A stretch of DNA of 64,000 nt from CAWHHZ01 sp963829355. Its GTDB lineage: Bacteria; Acidobacteriota; Thermoanaerobaculia; Gp7-AA8; JAHWKK01. Below are positions 47,782 to 56,936 of this stretch, in pieces (the stretch's first letter is position 1; the number at the start of each line of letters is the position of its first letter). Made by a program: the position numbers and the translations under genes. The DNA lies in NCBI GenBank assembly GCA_963829355.1, contig CAWHHZ010000001.1, positions 62,001 to 126,000 on the forward strand, given 5' to 3'. Below the pieces are notes generated by a model. That model did not search any database and was not told where the DNA came from. It saw nothing but the letters and a program-made list of their open reading frames with translations.

Positions 47782-49401
47782 ATGATTTCTGTGCCGAAGG
47801 TACGCCGTCTCGATCACACGATCGTACTGCTGCTCGTGCTTGCATCGCTGGCGATTCCTGCCCGCGCCGCCACCTTAACCGTCAACTCGATCGGGGATGC
47901 CGCGGATGCAGCACTCGATGGAACCTGCGAGACCGGAATGCCGGGCGAGTGCACACTCAGAGCGGCGATCGAGGAGGCCAACAACCTCGCCGGACTCGAC
48001 CAGATCGAGTTCAACATCTCCGGATGCGCCGGCTCGTGCACCATCGATATTCTGACTCTGCTCCCCGACATTGTTTCTCCCGTGGTCATCGACGGCTCGA
48101 CTCAGCCCGGCAGCGCTCAGGTTTGCACGCTGCCGATCGGAGATCGCCCGACCTATGGAATCGTTCTGAACGGAACCGCTGTCTACGGGGCGAAACTTCG
48201 ACTCGAGTCGGGCTCGTCGGGATCGACGATCCGCGGATTGAACATCCAGAACTTCACCGACGCGATGGCCATCGTCAACAGCGGCGACAACGTCATTGAA
48301 TGCAATTTCTTCGGGACCGATCCGGACGGCAATGCCGGTCCCGGAAACTTCCTCGACGGCGTGATTCTCGGCTGCGACAGCACTGGCAACATCATCGGGG
48401 GTCCCGGTCCCGAGAACGGCAACATCGTGGCTGCCAGCGAGTGGGACGGGATCCGGATCTCCGGCGACCTCCCGTGCAGCCCGCCAATTCCCAATGACAA
48501 CTACATCCTCGGGAACTTCGTGGGAGTTTTGAGCGATGGTCAGACTGTGTCGGGAAACGGCGCCGGAATCGCGATCTTCGGGGGCCCCGACGCTCCGGAC
48601 GGAACGCTGATCGGGCTGATGCCCGACGGCGTCGGTGGATTCCTCTATAACCCGAATGTCATCGGCGGCAACGGTAGTGGAATCTTCATCGGAACCGGTG
48701 TCACCGACACCGTTATTGCCGGCAACTTCATCGGTACTGACCCCAGTGGCGCGCTCGACCTCGGCAACACCTTTTCAGGGGTCTACTCCGAGAGCGGCCC
48801 GATTCTCATCGGCGGCACAATGCCTCCGGCCGCGAACCTGATCGCTTTCAACGGATACGAGGCAGTCGGTCTCGTCAGTCCCGCCACCGGCGTGACGGTG
48901 AGAGGCAATTCGATCTACTCGAACGGGACGATGGGCATCGACCTCAATCTCGATGGGGTCACCCCGAACGATGTCGATGACACCGACTCCGGACCGAATG
49001 ACCTTCTGAACTTTCCGGAAATCTCGTCTGCCTCCGTGGAAGCGGGGGAATTGACGGTCGAGTACAGCGTACCTTCGACCGACCTGCCGCTGACGATCGA
49101 GCTCTTCGTCGCAGACAGCGACGGGAACGAGGGAGAGACTTTCCTCGGCACGGCAACCTATTCCGCACCCGGTACGGCTTCCGTCACGATTGCGACGGCT
49201 GCTGCCGCAATCGGTGACACGATCGTGGCGACCAGCACCGACGCCGCCGGAAACACCTCCGAGTTCTCTGCCGGCTTCGTCGTCGTGCAGGGAGGAGCCG
49301 GGGCTGCAGATACGGCTGAGATTCCGACGCTGTCCACCTGGGTGATGATGATGCTCGCGGCGCTACTTGCAGCAGGCGGTGTCGTGCGACTGAGGGTATG
49401 A
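47782..49401 (+). CDS. Secreted beta-helix protein with IPTL-CTERM sorting tail
   Basis: A 539-residue exported protein. The signal peptide ends about residue 29 (PARA). The mature N terminus has the CSLREA-like block TLTVNSIGDAAD and CTLRAAIEEANN. Next come irregular parallel beta-helix repeats (GSTIRGLNIQNF, NVIECNFFGTDPDG, DTVIAGNFIGTDPSG). A later segment resembles an Ig-like domain. The C terminus is IPTLSTWVMMMLAALLAAGG then basic residues: the IPTL-CTERM tail, which exosortase H is thought to process. No exosortase gene is in the window. AGGAGGAG lies before the ATG. Confidence 0.85.
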   Translation: MISVPKVRRLDHTIVLLLVLASLAIPARAATLTVNSIGDAADAALDGTCETGMPGECTLRAAIEEANNLAGLDQIEFNISGCAGSCTIDILTLLPDIVSPVVIDGSTQPGSAQVCTLPIGDRPTYGIVLNGTAVYGAKLRLESGSSGSTIRGLNIQNFTDAMAIVNSGDNVIECNFFGTDPDGNAGPGNFLDGVILGCDSTGNIIGGPGPENGNIVAASEWDGIRISGDLPCSPPIPNDNYILGNFVGVLSDGQTVSGNGAGIAIFGGPDAPDGTLIGLMPDGVGGFLYNPNVIGGNGSGIFIGTGVTDTVIAGNFIGTDPSGALDLGNTFSGVYSESGPILIGGTMPPAANLIAFNGYEAVGLVSPATGVTVRGNSIYSNGTMGIDLNLDGVTPNDVDDTDSGPNDLLNFPEISSASVEAGELTVEYSVPSTDLPLTIELFVADSDGNEGETFLGTATYSAPGTASVTIATAAAAIGDTIVATSTDAAGNTSEFSAGFVVVQGGAGAADTAEIPTLSTWVMMMLAALLAAGGVVRLRV

Positions 49402-49447
49402 GAAGCGTCAGACAGGCGGGCCGGCTCCAGGAGAGATCAGTACACAT

Positions 49448-49631
49448 CTAGCCCGCATTTCTCACCAGATATCGTAGCGAGGCGGCGGAGAGTGGTGCGG
49501 ATGCAAGGCGCGCGAAGGTTCGGCCCCGCAGGCATAGTCGACACTATGTCGAGGAGCCGAATCGAGCGCAACGCAGCAGCCGCGCCGCTATCTGTCGCCG
49601 CAGTAGAAGGCTGGTGAGAAATGCGGGCTAG
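49448..49631 (-). mobile_element. MITE-like CTAG-bounded palindromic element, copy 3 (inverted)
   Basis: The 184-bp unit in the opposite orientation to copies 1 and 2, with two differences from copy 1. Its right-end CTAG (49628-49631) contains the TAG stop of yidD. It lies between two convergent genes. Confidence 0.85.
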
Positions 49632-49933
49632 GGCGGATCAATCGTTCCCGCCGGTGTCCAGGGCCCGCATCGGAGGATTCTCCATGCTGTTTTCGCTCCG
49701 CCCAGCATCGCGCCGTGCTTTTTGACACTCTCCAGCCCATACTTCGAGCAGGTCGGCTCGAAACGGCAGAAGACACGACCAGTGAGGCGCGGCGAGACGT
49801 GCGCGCGGTACTCCTCGATCACCGCGATCGCCACACGCGTCGTCACCTCACGCTGTCGCGGCTGAAGCCAGTCGTGGAGAACGAGAATCGCCAGTGGCGC
49901 GAGCAGAAGGAGGATGACGGTGCGGCGGTTCAC
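49628..49933 (-). CDS. yidD: Membrane protein insertion efficiency factor YidD
   Basis: A 101-residue YidD-family protein that assists YidC in inserting inner-membrane proteins. The family core is clear: HVSPRLTGRVFCRFEPTCSKYG, VKKHGAMLGGAKTAWRILRC, and the ending GPWTPAGTIDPP. An N-terminal hydrophobic helix (VILLLLAPLAILVLHDWL) anchors it. YidD usually sits with rnpA and yidC; here it is isolated, perhaps moved. Its TAG stop is inside the CTAG of the MITE-like element. Confidence 0.9.
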   Translation of the reverse strand: MNRRTVILLLLAPLAILVLHDWLQPRQREVTTRVAIAVIEEYRAHVSPRLTGRVFCRFEPTCSKYGLESVKKHGAMLGGAKTAWRILRCGPWTPAGTIDPP

Positions 49934-49961
49934 GTCGTCAGTGAACAGCGAAGCAAGTCGT

Positions 49962-50183
49962 TGTCATCCTGAGCGAAGCGAAGGATCTCGCTTCCGATCA
50001 ACCACGTTCTGGTCGCTGCCGCTTCGTCACCCTGAGCGGGGGGTGGACGGGAAAGCGAAGGGCCTCGCCATTACGACAGCCGAAACCACCGGACGTCAGC
50101 CTTCTCGCTCGTTTCACGCGTCACATACTCGTGGATGGCGAGGCCCCTCGCTTTCCCGCCCGCACGCCCGCTCGGGGTGACAA
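49962..50183. repeat. Compound palindromic repeat, TGTCATCCTGA half plus a long inverted repeat
   Basis: A TGTCATCCTGAGCGAAGCGA half-unit is followed by an imperfect inverted repeat with arms at about 50026-50071 and 50134-50180. The inner arms are near GAAAGCGAAGGGCCTCGCCA. This covers most of the 330-bp gap 49934-50260. The end nearest nth is AT-rich (TTTTTTAATTCTTAAAAATT), outside the repeat. Confidence 0.7.
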
Positions 50184-50260
50184 AGCGAACATGGTCGCAG
50201 CGCCCTCCCGCTCGCCCGCTCGTTTTCAATTTTTTAATTCTTAAAAATTTTCAACTTCTC

Positions 50261-50897
50261 TCACACCCGCGAGCTGGGGCAGATGTCGGCGAGGGCGCAT
50301 TCCTCGCACTTGGGCGTTCGAGCGACGCAGATGTTGCGGCCGTGCTGGATGAGCATGTGTCCCAGCTTCACCCACTTCGACTTCGGATAGAGCTCCGGTG
50401 AGGTCGACTTCGATCTTCTCCGGGTCTGTCTGTGAGGTCATTCCAAGCCGGCCCGACACCCGCTTCACGTGTGTGTCGACGACGACCCCCGTAGCCTTCC
50501 CGAACGCGTTTCCCATCACGACATTTGCCGTCTTCCGTCCGACGCCGGGCAGCTCCACGAGCTTGTCGAGCTTCGCTGGAACCTCACCGCCATGCTCCTT
50601 CACGATCGCGGCCGACGCACCCTGAACCGACTTCGCCTTCTGCCGAAAGAAGCCGGTCTGCTTGAGGTCGGTCTCCAGCTCCGGCGTATCGGCCGAAACG
50701 AACGCTTGCGGCGAGGGGTACTTTCTGAAAAGCTCTGGGGTCACTTCGTTGATCTTTTTGTCCGTGCTCTGCGCCGACAGAATGGTCGCAACGAGAAGCT
50801 GGAACGGAGTCTCGAAGTCCAGACTGCACTTCGCATCGGGGTACATCCGGCGGAGTCGCCGGTAGGTTTCGTCGGCTCGTTCACGGCTCATTTCCAT
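50261..50897 (-). CDS. nth: Endonuclease III (frameshifted)
   Basis: A base-excision DNA glycosylase/AP lyase. The helix-hairpin-helix motif LPGVGRKTANVVMG, the catalytic Lys in that loop and the Asp in VVVDTHVKRVSGRLG are visible. After KIEVDLT the frame breaks. One extra base near 50395-50398 moves the rest (ELYPKSKWVKLGHMLIQHG and the 4Fe-4S motif CVARTPKCEECALADIC) into the next frame, with its stop at 50261. The corrected protein is about 211 residues, normal for Nth. The start (ATG 50897, or 50891) leaves only about 15 bases to the divergent peptidase gene. Confidence 0.85.
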
Positions 50898-50912
50898 AGA
50901 CGGGAGAATACT

Positions 50913-52079
50913 ATGATCAACCAGCAGCGCATGCTCGAGCATCTCCTCGAGCTCGTGAGAATTGACTCTGAATCGTTCCAGGAAAAAGAGGTCGCCGACA
51001 AGCTCGCCGCGGAGATGCGGGCGATCGGTGGAGAGGTCTCGATCGACGACGCCGGCGAGAAGCTGAATGGCAACACCGGCAACGTCTTCGTGCGCTTCCC
51101 GAAGACGACCGAAGGAGCCGAGCCGCTCTTTCTGTCAGCACACATGGACACGGTCGTGCCGGGCAAGGGCGTGAAACCCGAGGTGCGCGACGGCAAGGTC
51201 GTCACCGACGGCACGACGATTCTCGGGGGGGACGACAAGTCGGGCTGCTCGATCATCGTCGAGACGATGCGTACGCTCAAGGAGCAGAACATCCCGCACG
51301 GCACGATCGAGATCTGCTTCAGCATTGCAGAGGAGCAGGGACTCGAAGGCGCAAAGGTGTTCGATGTGTCGCAGCTCGAATCACACTTCGGCATCGTCCT
51401 CGACTCGGACGATCCGGGTATCGTCTGCGTCCGGGCGCCCGCAGCAGACCGTATGGAGTGGGTGATTCATGGACGCGAGTCACACGCGGGAGTGGAGCCG
51501 GAAAAGGGGATATCCGCGGTGAAGATCGCAGCCAACGCGATCGCTTCGGTGGACTTCGGACGCATCGATGCGGAGACCACATCGAACATCGGTGTGGTCG
51601 AAGCAGGGGGCGCCACCAACATCATCAGCAAGAAGGTCCGGGTGCTCGGCGAAGCACGCAGTATGACTATGGAGAAGCTCGATCGGGAGACGAAAAAGCT
51701 CTCGAGCGCCTTCCACGAAGCGGTGGCGAACGCCCCGGGCGTCGAGGTCGACGGGGAAAAGTTCCAGGCCCGACTCGAAGAGAAGATCGAGCGCGACTAC
51801 GAGGCGATGAATGTTCCCGACGACTCGCCGATCGTCCGGCTTCTCCAGGATGCAGCCAGCACCGTGGGAACGTCTCTGGTTCCCGCCGAGATGGGTGGCG
51901 GGTGCGATGCGAACGTCTTCAATCAGCGAGGTCTCGAGACCGTGAACCTCGGCACCGGAATGCGTGACATCCACACGGTGAAGGAGTGGCTCGATATCGA
52001 GGGATTCAACGACGCCGGAGCCGTGCTGTTCGAGGCGCTGAAGTTGAATGGGGAGCGGAACGGAATGACTGGAAAATAG
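50913..52079 (+). CDS. M20-family metallopeptidase (peptidase T-like)
   Basis: A 388-residue zinc peptidase. The metal ligands are SAHMDTVVPG (His, Asp), GGDDKSG (bridging Asp), AEEQGLEG (Glu pair), the Asp in VLDSDDPG and the His in RDIHTVKEW. The dimerisation-domain His is in RESHAGVEPEKG. It probably releases N-terminal residues from small peptides. The upstream extension of the frame is antisense to nth. GGGAG lies 6 bases before the ATG at 50913. Confidence 0.9.
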   Translation: MINQQRMLEHLLELVRIDSESFQEKEVADKLAAEMRAIGGEVSIDDAGEKLNGNTGNVFVRFPKTTEGAEPLFLSAHMDTVVPGKGVKPEVRDGKVVTDGTTILGGDDKSGCSIIVETMRTLKEQNIPHGTIEICFSIAEEQGLEGAKVFDVSQLESHFGIVLDSDDPGIVCVRAPAADRMEWVIHGRESHAGVEPEKGISAVKIAANAIASVDFGRIDAETTSNIGVVEAGGATNIISKKVRVLGEARSMTMEKLDRETKKLSSAFHEAVANAPGVEVDGEKFQARLEEKIERDYEAMNVPDDSPIVRLLQDAASTVGTSLVPAEMGGGCDANVFNQRGLETVNLGTGMRDIHTVKEWLDIEGFNDAGAVLFEALKLNGERNGMTGK

Positions 52080-52093
52080 ACAGAGAAACAGGC

Positions 52094-52197
52094 TGTCATC
52101 CTGAGCCGCCGGAGCGGAGCGGAGGACGGCCGAAAGATCGCGGCATTGCCCTACAGTCAGGCCGGACGAGATCCTTCGCTGCGCTCTCAGGATGACA
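52094..52197. repeat. Intergenic palindromic repeat, TGTCATCCTGA family
   Basis: Starts TGTCATCCTGAGCCGCCGG and ends TCTCAGGATGACA, about 104 bp, between the peptidase and hutU genes. Confidence 0.75.
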
Positions 52198-52251
52198 GGG
52201 TCGTACCACTCTCGCCTCAACGCCAGGAACGCCAGATTTGGAGCAGAACCA

Positions 52252-53913
52252 ATGACGACCAGCAAACCCAGAACCGTTACGGCCCCCCGCGGAACCACGC
52301 TCTCCTGCAAGGGATGGCAGCAGGAGGCGGCGCTCCGCATGCTGATGAACAATCTCGACCCGGAGAACGCCGAGAAACCTGACGAATTGATCGTCTATGG
52401 CGGCCGAGGCAAGGCTGCGAGAAACTGGGAGTGCTTCGACGCGCTCGTGGCGACACTCCAGCGGCTCGAGAACGACGAGACGATGCTGGTTCAGTCGGGA
52501 AAGCCGGTCGGCGTGTTCCGCACCCACGAGGACGCCCCGCGCGTTCTGATCGCAAACTCGAATCTCGTTCCGCACTGGGCGACCACCGAGCAGTTCCGCC
52601 ATCTCGAAGACATGGGACTCACCATGTACGGGCAGATGACCGCTGGCTCATGGATCTACATCGGTACGCAGGGAATCCTGCAGGGGACGTTCGAATGTTT
52701 TGCCGAGATCGCACGGCAGCACTTCGATGGAACGCTGCGAGGGAAACTGGTGGTCACGGCGGGGCTCGGAGGCATGGGCGGTGCCCAGCCTCTGGCGGCC
52801 ACGATGAACGAGGGGACCTGCCTGGTCGCCGAAGTTGACAGCGACCGCATACAGCGGCGCCTCGACAAACGATACCTCGACGAATCGCTGTCGGATCTCG
52901 ACCAGGCGATCGACCGCGCTCTCGAGGCCGCTGCAAAGGGGGAGGCGATCTCGATCGGTGTCGAGGCGAATGCCGTCGATCTTCTTCAGCGATTGATCGA
53001 CCGGGACATCACCCCCGACATCCTCACTGATCAGACCTCCGCACACGACGAGCTGACCGGCTACGTGCCCGCAGGAGTGCCGTACGCAGAAGCGCTCACC
53101 ATGCGTGAGGCGGACCCGCAGCGCTACATCCGCATGTCTTACGAGTCGATGGCGAGCCACATGCGCTCGATGATCGAGATGCAGAAGCGTGGAGCCATCA
53201 CCTTCGATTACGGCAACAACCTGCGCGGCCAGGCGACGAAGGCCGGCGTTGACAACGCGTTCGAGGTTCTGGGCTTCGTTCCGCTCTTCATCCGCCCTCT
53301 CTTCTGCGAAGGGAAGGGACCGTTCCGCTGGGTCGCTCTCTCTGGAGATCCTGCCGACATCCGCGCGACCGATGAGGCGATCCTCGAGCTGTTCCCGGAG
53401 GACGCCGCGCTGCATCGCTGGATCCGCATGGCGCAGGAGCGCGTCGAGTTCCAGGGACTTCCCGCGCGGATCTGCTGGCTCGGATACGGGGAGCGCGCGA
53501 AGGCAGGACTTCGCTTCAACGAGCTCGTCCGCGAAGGAAAAGTTTCCGCTCCCATCGTGATCGGACGCGATCATCTCGACTCCGGCTCGGTTGCTTCACC
53601 CAATCGGGAGACCGAAGGAATGAGGGACGGATCGGACGCGATCGCAGACTGGCCCATCCTCAACGTGATGCTCAACGCGGTGGGAGGGGCCACGTGGGTG
53701 TCTTACCACCACGGCGGCGGTGTCGGCATCGGTTACTCGCTGCACGCAGGAATGGTGATCGTGGCAGATGGGACTGAAGCTGCGGATCAGCGTCTGCAGC
53801 GGGTCCTCACGACCGATCCGGGAACAGGAGTGATGCGTCACGTCGACGCCGGATACGACCGCGCGATCGAAGTCGCCAGAGAGCGCGGCGTAGACATTCC
53901 GATGATGGAGTGA
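52252..53913 (+). CDS. hutU: Urocanate hydratase
   Basis: A 553-residue NAD-dependent enzyme that converts urocanate to imidazolone propionate, the second step of histidine breakdown. Signatures: GGRGKAARNWECFDALV near the N terminus, the NAD-binding GLGGMGGAQPLA, ARICWLGYGERAKAG with the active-site Cys region, and LDSGSVASPNRETEGMRDGS. GGAGCAG lies 8 bases before the ATG at 52252. The other hut genes are not in view; the gene stands alone between repeats. Confidence 0.97.
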   Translation: MTTSKPRTVTAPRGTTLSCKGWQQEAALRMLMNNLDPENAEKPDELIVYGGRGKAARNWECFDALVATLQRLENDETMLVQSGKPVGVFRTHEDAPRVLIANSNLVPHWATTEQFRHLEDMGLTMYGQMTAGSWIYIGTQGILQGTFECFAEIARQHFDGTLRGKLVVTAGLGGMGGAQPLAATMNEGTCLVAEVDSDRIQRRLDKRYLDESLSDLDQAIDRALEAAAKGEAISIGVEANAVDLLQRLIDRDITPDILTDQTSAHDELTGYVPAGVPYAEALTMREADPQRYIRMSYESMASHMRSMIEMQKRGAITFDYGNNLRGQATKAGVDNAFEVLGFVPLFIRPLFCEGKGPFRWVALSGDPADIRATDEAILELFPEDAALHRWIRMAQERVEFQGLPARICWLGYGERAKAGLRFNELVREGKVSAPIVIGRDHLDSGSVASPNRETEGMRDGSDAIADWPILNVMLNAVGGATWVSYHHGGGVGIGYSLHAGMVIVADGTEAADQRLQRVLTTDPGTGVMRHVDAGYDRAIEVARERGVDIPMME

Positions 53914-53991
53914 GGGGAGTCGGCAGACGGCAGTCGTACAGTCGACGGCCGTCAGATCATCCGGGGCGGGGGGAGGACACCCTATCCCCTC

Positions 53992-54064
53992 CCAGATTCC
54001 TCCTCGCTGCGCTCGTTCGGAATGACAGAGTGGGGCCATTGTCAGAGCGAAGCGAGGAATCCAG
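53992..54064. repeat. Intergenic repeat, degenerate TGTCATTCCGA family copy
   Basis: A right half (TCGTTCGGAATGACA, ending at 54027) is followed by a left-type half (TTGTCAGAGCGAAGCGAGGA). The halves are in the reverse order to the other copies. Confidence 0.55.
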
Positions 54065-54097
54065 CTTCTTCGCCAACGCAACCACGATTCACTTCCA

Positions 54098-54174
54098 ACT
54101 CCTGAACCCCTGAACTCCTGAACTCTTGATTCCCTGAACCCTTGAACCCTCAAACCCTTGAACCCTCAAACCCG
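54098..54174. repeat. Short imperfect tandem repeat (CCTGAACYC type)
   Basis: About seven or eight copies of a 9-12 base unit around TGAACCCTC, in the gap between hutU and the next small gene. It is non-coding as far as I can see. Confidence 0.7.
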
Positions 54175-54209
54175 CATCTCATGGCACTCGGATCGCAGTA
54201 ACCCCTCCC

Positions 54210-54542
54210 ATGGATACAAGCAAACCGCAGAACGGTCAGTATCACCAGTACGAGTCTCCGAATGTGATTCCGATGTCGAGCCGGCCGTCGCCGGTCACCT
54301 CGTTCCTATCGTCACTCCGCTCGATCGGCGTCCCGGAGTCGGTCATCGACCAGGCGCGGTCCCTCCTCTCCACTCTCGGTCTCACGGACGGATCAGTGAA
54401 TGAGATGAAAGAAACAATGAGCCGGCAGACACGGAAGAGTGTCGAGTGGTCGAAGAAGAATCCTCGTGAGGCCGCTGGTGGGTTCGCCGCGATCGTTCTG
54501 ACGTTCGGGCTCATCCTGATTCTGATGGAGCGTCGCCGATGA
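54210..54542 (+). CDS. Small protein with C-terminal membrane helix, unknown
   Basis: A 110-residue protein. The N-terminal 70 residues are polar and partly helical (SFLSSLRSIGVPESVIDQAR). The C-terminal segment FAAIVLTFGLILILMERRR is one membrane helix with a basic end, suggesting tail anchoring. The region before it (SVEWSKKNPREAAG) resembles the linker of small ElaB/YqjD-like or DUF883-like proteins. I do not recognise a firm family. Confidence 0.55.
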   Translation: MDTSKPQNGQYHQYESPNVIPMSSRPSPVTSFLSSLRSIGVPESVIDQARSLLSTLGLTDGSVNEMKETMSRQTRKSVEWSKKNPREAAGGFAAIVLTFGLILILMERRR

Positions 54543-54573
54543 GGCTATAATCCCTCCCGGAGACAGATGAATC

Positions 54574-54771
54574 ATGCCAGCAAATCCTAGAGAAAACGCA
54601 GACAAAGGCTTCTGGGACGGGGGCCGGGACGGTCACGGGACCGCCCGTGAATCGGGTGGTCGAAGCAGTGGTTTCCCCGGCAGAAGAAAAGGCCGCCGCC
54701 AGGGCGTGAAGCTCGATCTGGACGAGATCACACCGGCAAAACCTGCCGCCGACAAACCTGAAGCGCGCTGA
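54574..54771 (+). CDS. Small disordered basic protein, unknown
   Basis: A 65-residue frame, 31 bases after the previous gene, rich in Gly, Arg, Lys and Asp (GFWDGGRDGHGTARESGGR) and without a hydrophobic core. CGGAGA lies about 12 bases upstream. It could be a spurious frame. Between it and the Na/Pi transporter (54772-55009) I see no further gene. Confidence 0.35.
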   Translation: MPANPRENADKGFWDGGRDGHGTARESGGRSSGFPGRRKGRRQGVKLDLDEITPAKPAADKPEAR

Positions 54772-55009
54772 CTCGCACGCGGTTTCTCGAGCGATCACGC
54801 CGTCCCTTTCGGAGAGAAGAGAATCAGTTCCCTGCCGGGGGCAGCGCTTTTCGTTCTCATCCTTCTTTTTCCTGCTCCTGAAGGCTTCAGCCATACGGGA
54901 TGGAGAACCACTACCTGCGCTCCCCTGATGGCGACGTGGTTGAGTGGTGGGCGTAGATGTCCATATCTGTTACCATCTCGCCCGCTGGCTCTGAGGAACA
55001 CCCCCTACG

Positions 55010-56188
55010 ATGCAAGCTCCCCGACTTGGTCCCCCTCGAAGACCCACAGCGACCACCTGGATTCGCATTGCGCGAGTCGTCTCGATCGCGTTGCTTCTAT
55101 TCATCTTCCTTCTCGGCGTCAAAGGGCTCGGAGACGGATTCAAGATGCTCGGCAAGGATGTCGTCGCGCACTTCTTCAGAGCCACCGAGAGTCCCTTCGT
55201 CGGCCTGATCATCGGGATCCTGGCGACGACTCTCGTCCAGAGCTCTTCGGTCACGACGTCAATGATCGTGGCACTCGTCGCCGCTCCGGATAATCCACTG
55301 CCGCTGGCCAACGCGATCCCGATGATCATGGGCGCCAACATCGGGACCACCGTCACCAACACTCTCGTTTCACTCGCTCACATCGGCAGAAAGCAGGAGT
55401 TCCAGAGGGCCTTCGCTGCAGCGACCTGCCACGATTTCTTCAACTACTTTGCAGTCATCATCCTCCTTCCGCTGGAGCTGATGACCGGATACCTTCAGAA
55501 ATCTGCCGAAGCTCTCACCGGACTGTTTCTCGGACTGGGGACCGGAGGAGTTCACTACGAGAGTCCGATCAAGGAAGCACTCAGCGCAGGATGGAAGCCG
55601 CTCAAACACGCGATTGGATGGATCACGAGCAGCGTACCTGTCCAGGCAGCGCTCGTGGTTCTCATCTCGGCCGTCCTCATCTTCACGGCGCTGGTCCTCC
55701 TGGTACGCACCATGCGCAGCATGCTGCAGTCCCGGGTGGAGATGGGGGTCATGGGAGCTCTGGGAGAGAGCGGTGTAATCGGGATCATCGTCGGGATCGT
55801 CGCCACGATCATGGTGCAGTCGAGCTCGATCACCACCTCACTCCTGATTCCTCTCGCTGGTGCCGGGGTCATCACGATTCACCAGGTCTTCCCGATCACG
55901 ATCGGCGCAAACATCGGCACCACTGTCACTGCACTTCTCGCATCGCTTGCAGTGACGGGTGTCAATGCATCGCTGGGAATCACGATTGCACTGATCCATC
56001 TGCTGTTCAACGTGACGGCAACGCTCATCGTTTATCCATTCCCGAAGATCCGGCGGCTGCCGACTGCCGCGGCGGAAAGACTGGCGGCGATTGCAGTTCG
56101 TTCGCGCGGTCTTGCAATCGGTTACATCGCGATTTTGTTCTACGTGTTACCGGCTCTGGTCGCAGTCATCGACTGGATGCTCATCTGA
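55010..56188 (+). CDS. Na+/phosphate cotransporter family protein
   Basis: A 392-residue inner-membrane protein with two inverted halves, each with the family signature: LVQSSSVTTSMI and GANIGTTVTNTL in the first, MVQSSSITTSLL and GANIGTTVTALL in the second. About eight or nine helices. It moves phosphate with sodium; in bacteria it can act as low-affinity uptake or export. It is followed 12 bases later by a PhoU-like gene, the usual pairing. I found no Pho box upstream, so it may be constitutive. Confidence 0.9.
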   Translation: MQAPRLGPPRRPTATTWIRIARVVSIALLLFIFLLGVKGLGDGFKMLGKDVVAHFFRATESPFVGLIIGILATTLVQSSSVTTSMIVALVAAPDNPLPLANAIPMIMGANIGTTVTNTLVSLAHIGRKQEFQRAFAAATCHDFFNYFAVIILLPLELMTGYLQKSAEALTGLFLGLGTGGVHYESPIKEALSAGWKPLKHAIGWITSSVPVQAALVVLISAVLIFTALVLLVRTMRSMLQSRVEMGVMGALGESGVIGIIVGIVATIMVQSSSITTSLLIPLAGAGVITIHQVFPITIGANIGTTVTALLASLAVTGVNASLGITIALIHLLFNVTATLIVYPFPKIRRLPTAAAERLAAIAVRSRGLAIGYIAILFYVLPALVAVIDWMLI

Positions 56189-56200
56189 GGAGAGAGACGC

Positions 56201-56896
56201 ATGCTTAGAGCACTGATCAACCTGTTCCGTTCGGACGATCCACTGGGAGAGATGGGAAATGATTTTTCCGAAATGCTCGACCTGACTCTGAAGATGACGC
56301 GGCAGGCTGGCGGTCTCTACTTCGGCGCCGAATCGAGTGCAGAGATTCGCACGGAACTCTACCGTACCGACATCAAGGTCAACCGGCTCGAACGAAGAGT
56401 CCGCAAGCATCTCGTCGCACACCTCTCGCTCGTCGGGAATCAGCAGGATGTGCCGTACGGTCTGGCGCTGATGAGTCTCGTCAAGGACGTCGAACGCCTC
56501 GGAGACTACGCGAAGAACCTCGCAGAGGTGACCGATCTGCATCCGGAGCCTCTTCCGGATGACGAGATCGTCGAGGAGTTGCGGGAGATCAGAAAGTCGG
56601 TCGAGGAATCGTTCGAAGAGTCGATGAAGGTGTTCCCCAACTTCGATCACGAGCGAGCGCAGCAGCTCATCCTCCAGGGGCGGAACATCACCAAACGCTG
56701 CGACTCGCTCCTCAATCGGATCGCCAGCTCTCCGTATGATGCGAAGACGACCACGGCGACAGTTCTCGGCTCGCGGTACTACAAGAGAATCGCTGCCCAT
56801 GTACTCAATGTGCTGAGCGCGATCGTCATGCCACTTCACAAGCTCGACTTCTACGATGAAGATGCAATGACGATCCAGGCCGAAGAGAAAGACTGA
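56201..56896 (+). CDS. PhoU-domain protein, partner of the Na/Pi cotransporter
   Basis: A 231-residue all-helical protein. LVKDVERLGDYAKNLAEV is a PhoU metal-binding motif (ExxxDxxxN type). The second repeat is diverged, with SRYYKRIAAHVLNVLSAI lacking the acidic residues. It is unlike the phoU in the pst cluster and is co-transcribed with the cotransporter, whose activity it probably adjusts. GAGGAGAGA lies before the ATG. Confidence 0.8.
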   Translation: MLRALINLFRSDDPLGEMGNDFSEMLDLTLKMTRQAGGLYFGAESSAEIRTELYRTDIKVNRLERRVRKHLVAHLSLVGNQQDVPYGLALMSLVKDVERLGDYAKNLAEVTDLHPEPLPDDEIVEELREIRKSVEESFEESMKVFPNFDHERAQQLILQGRNITKRCDSLLNRIASSPYDAKTTTATVLGSRYYKRIAAHVLNVLSAIVMPLHKLDFYDEDAMTIQAEEKD

Positions 56897-56936
56897 AAGC
56901 CACGGATTCCGGTTCCCGGCAACCAGCCATGAGCCT

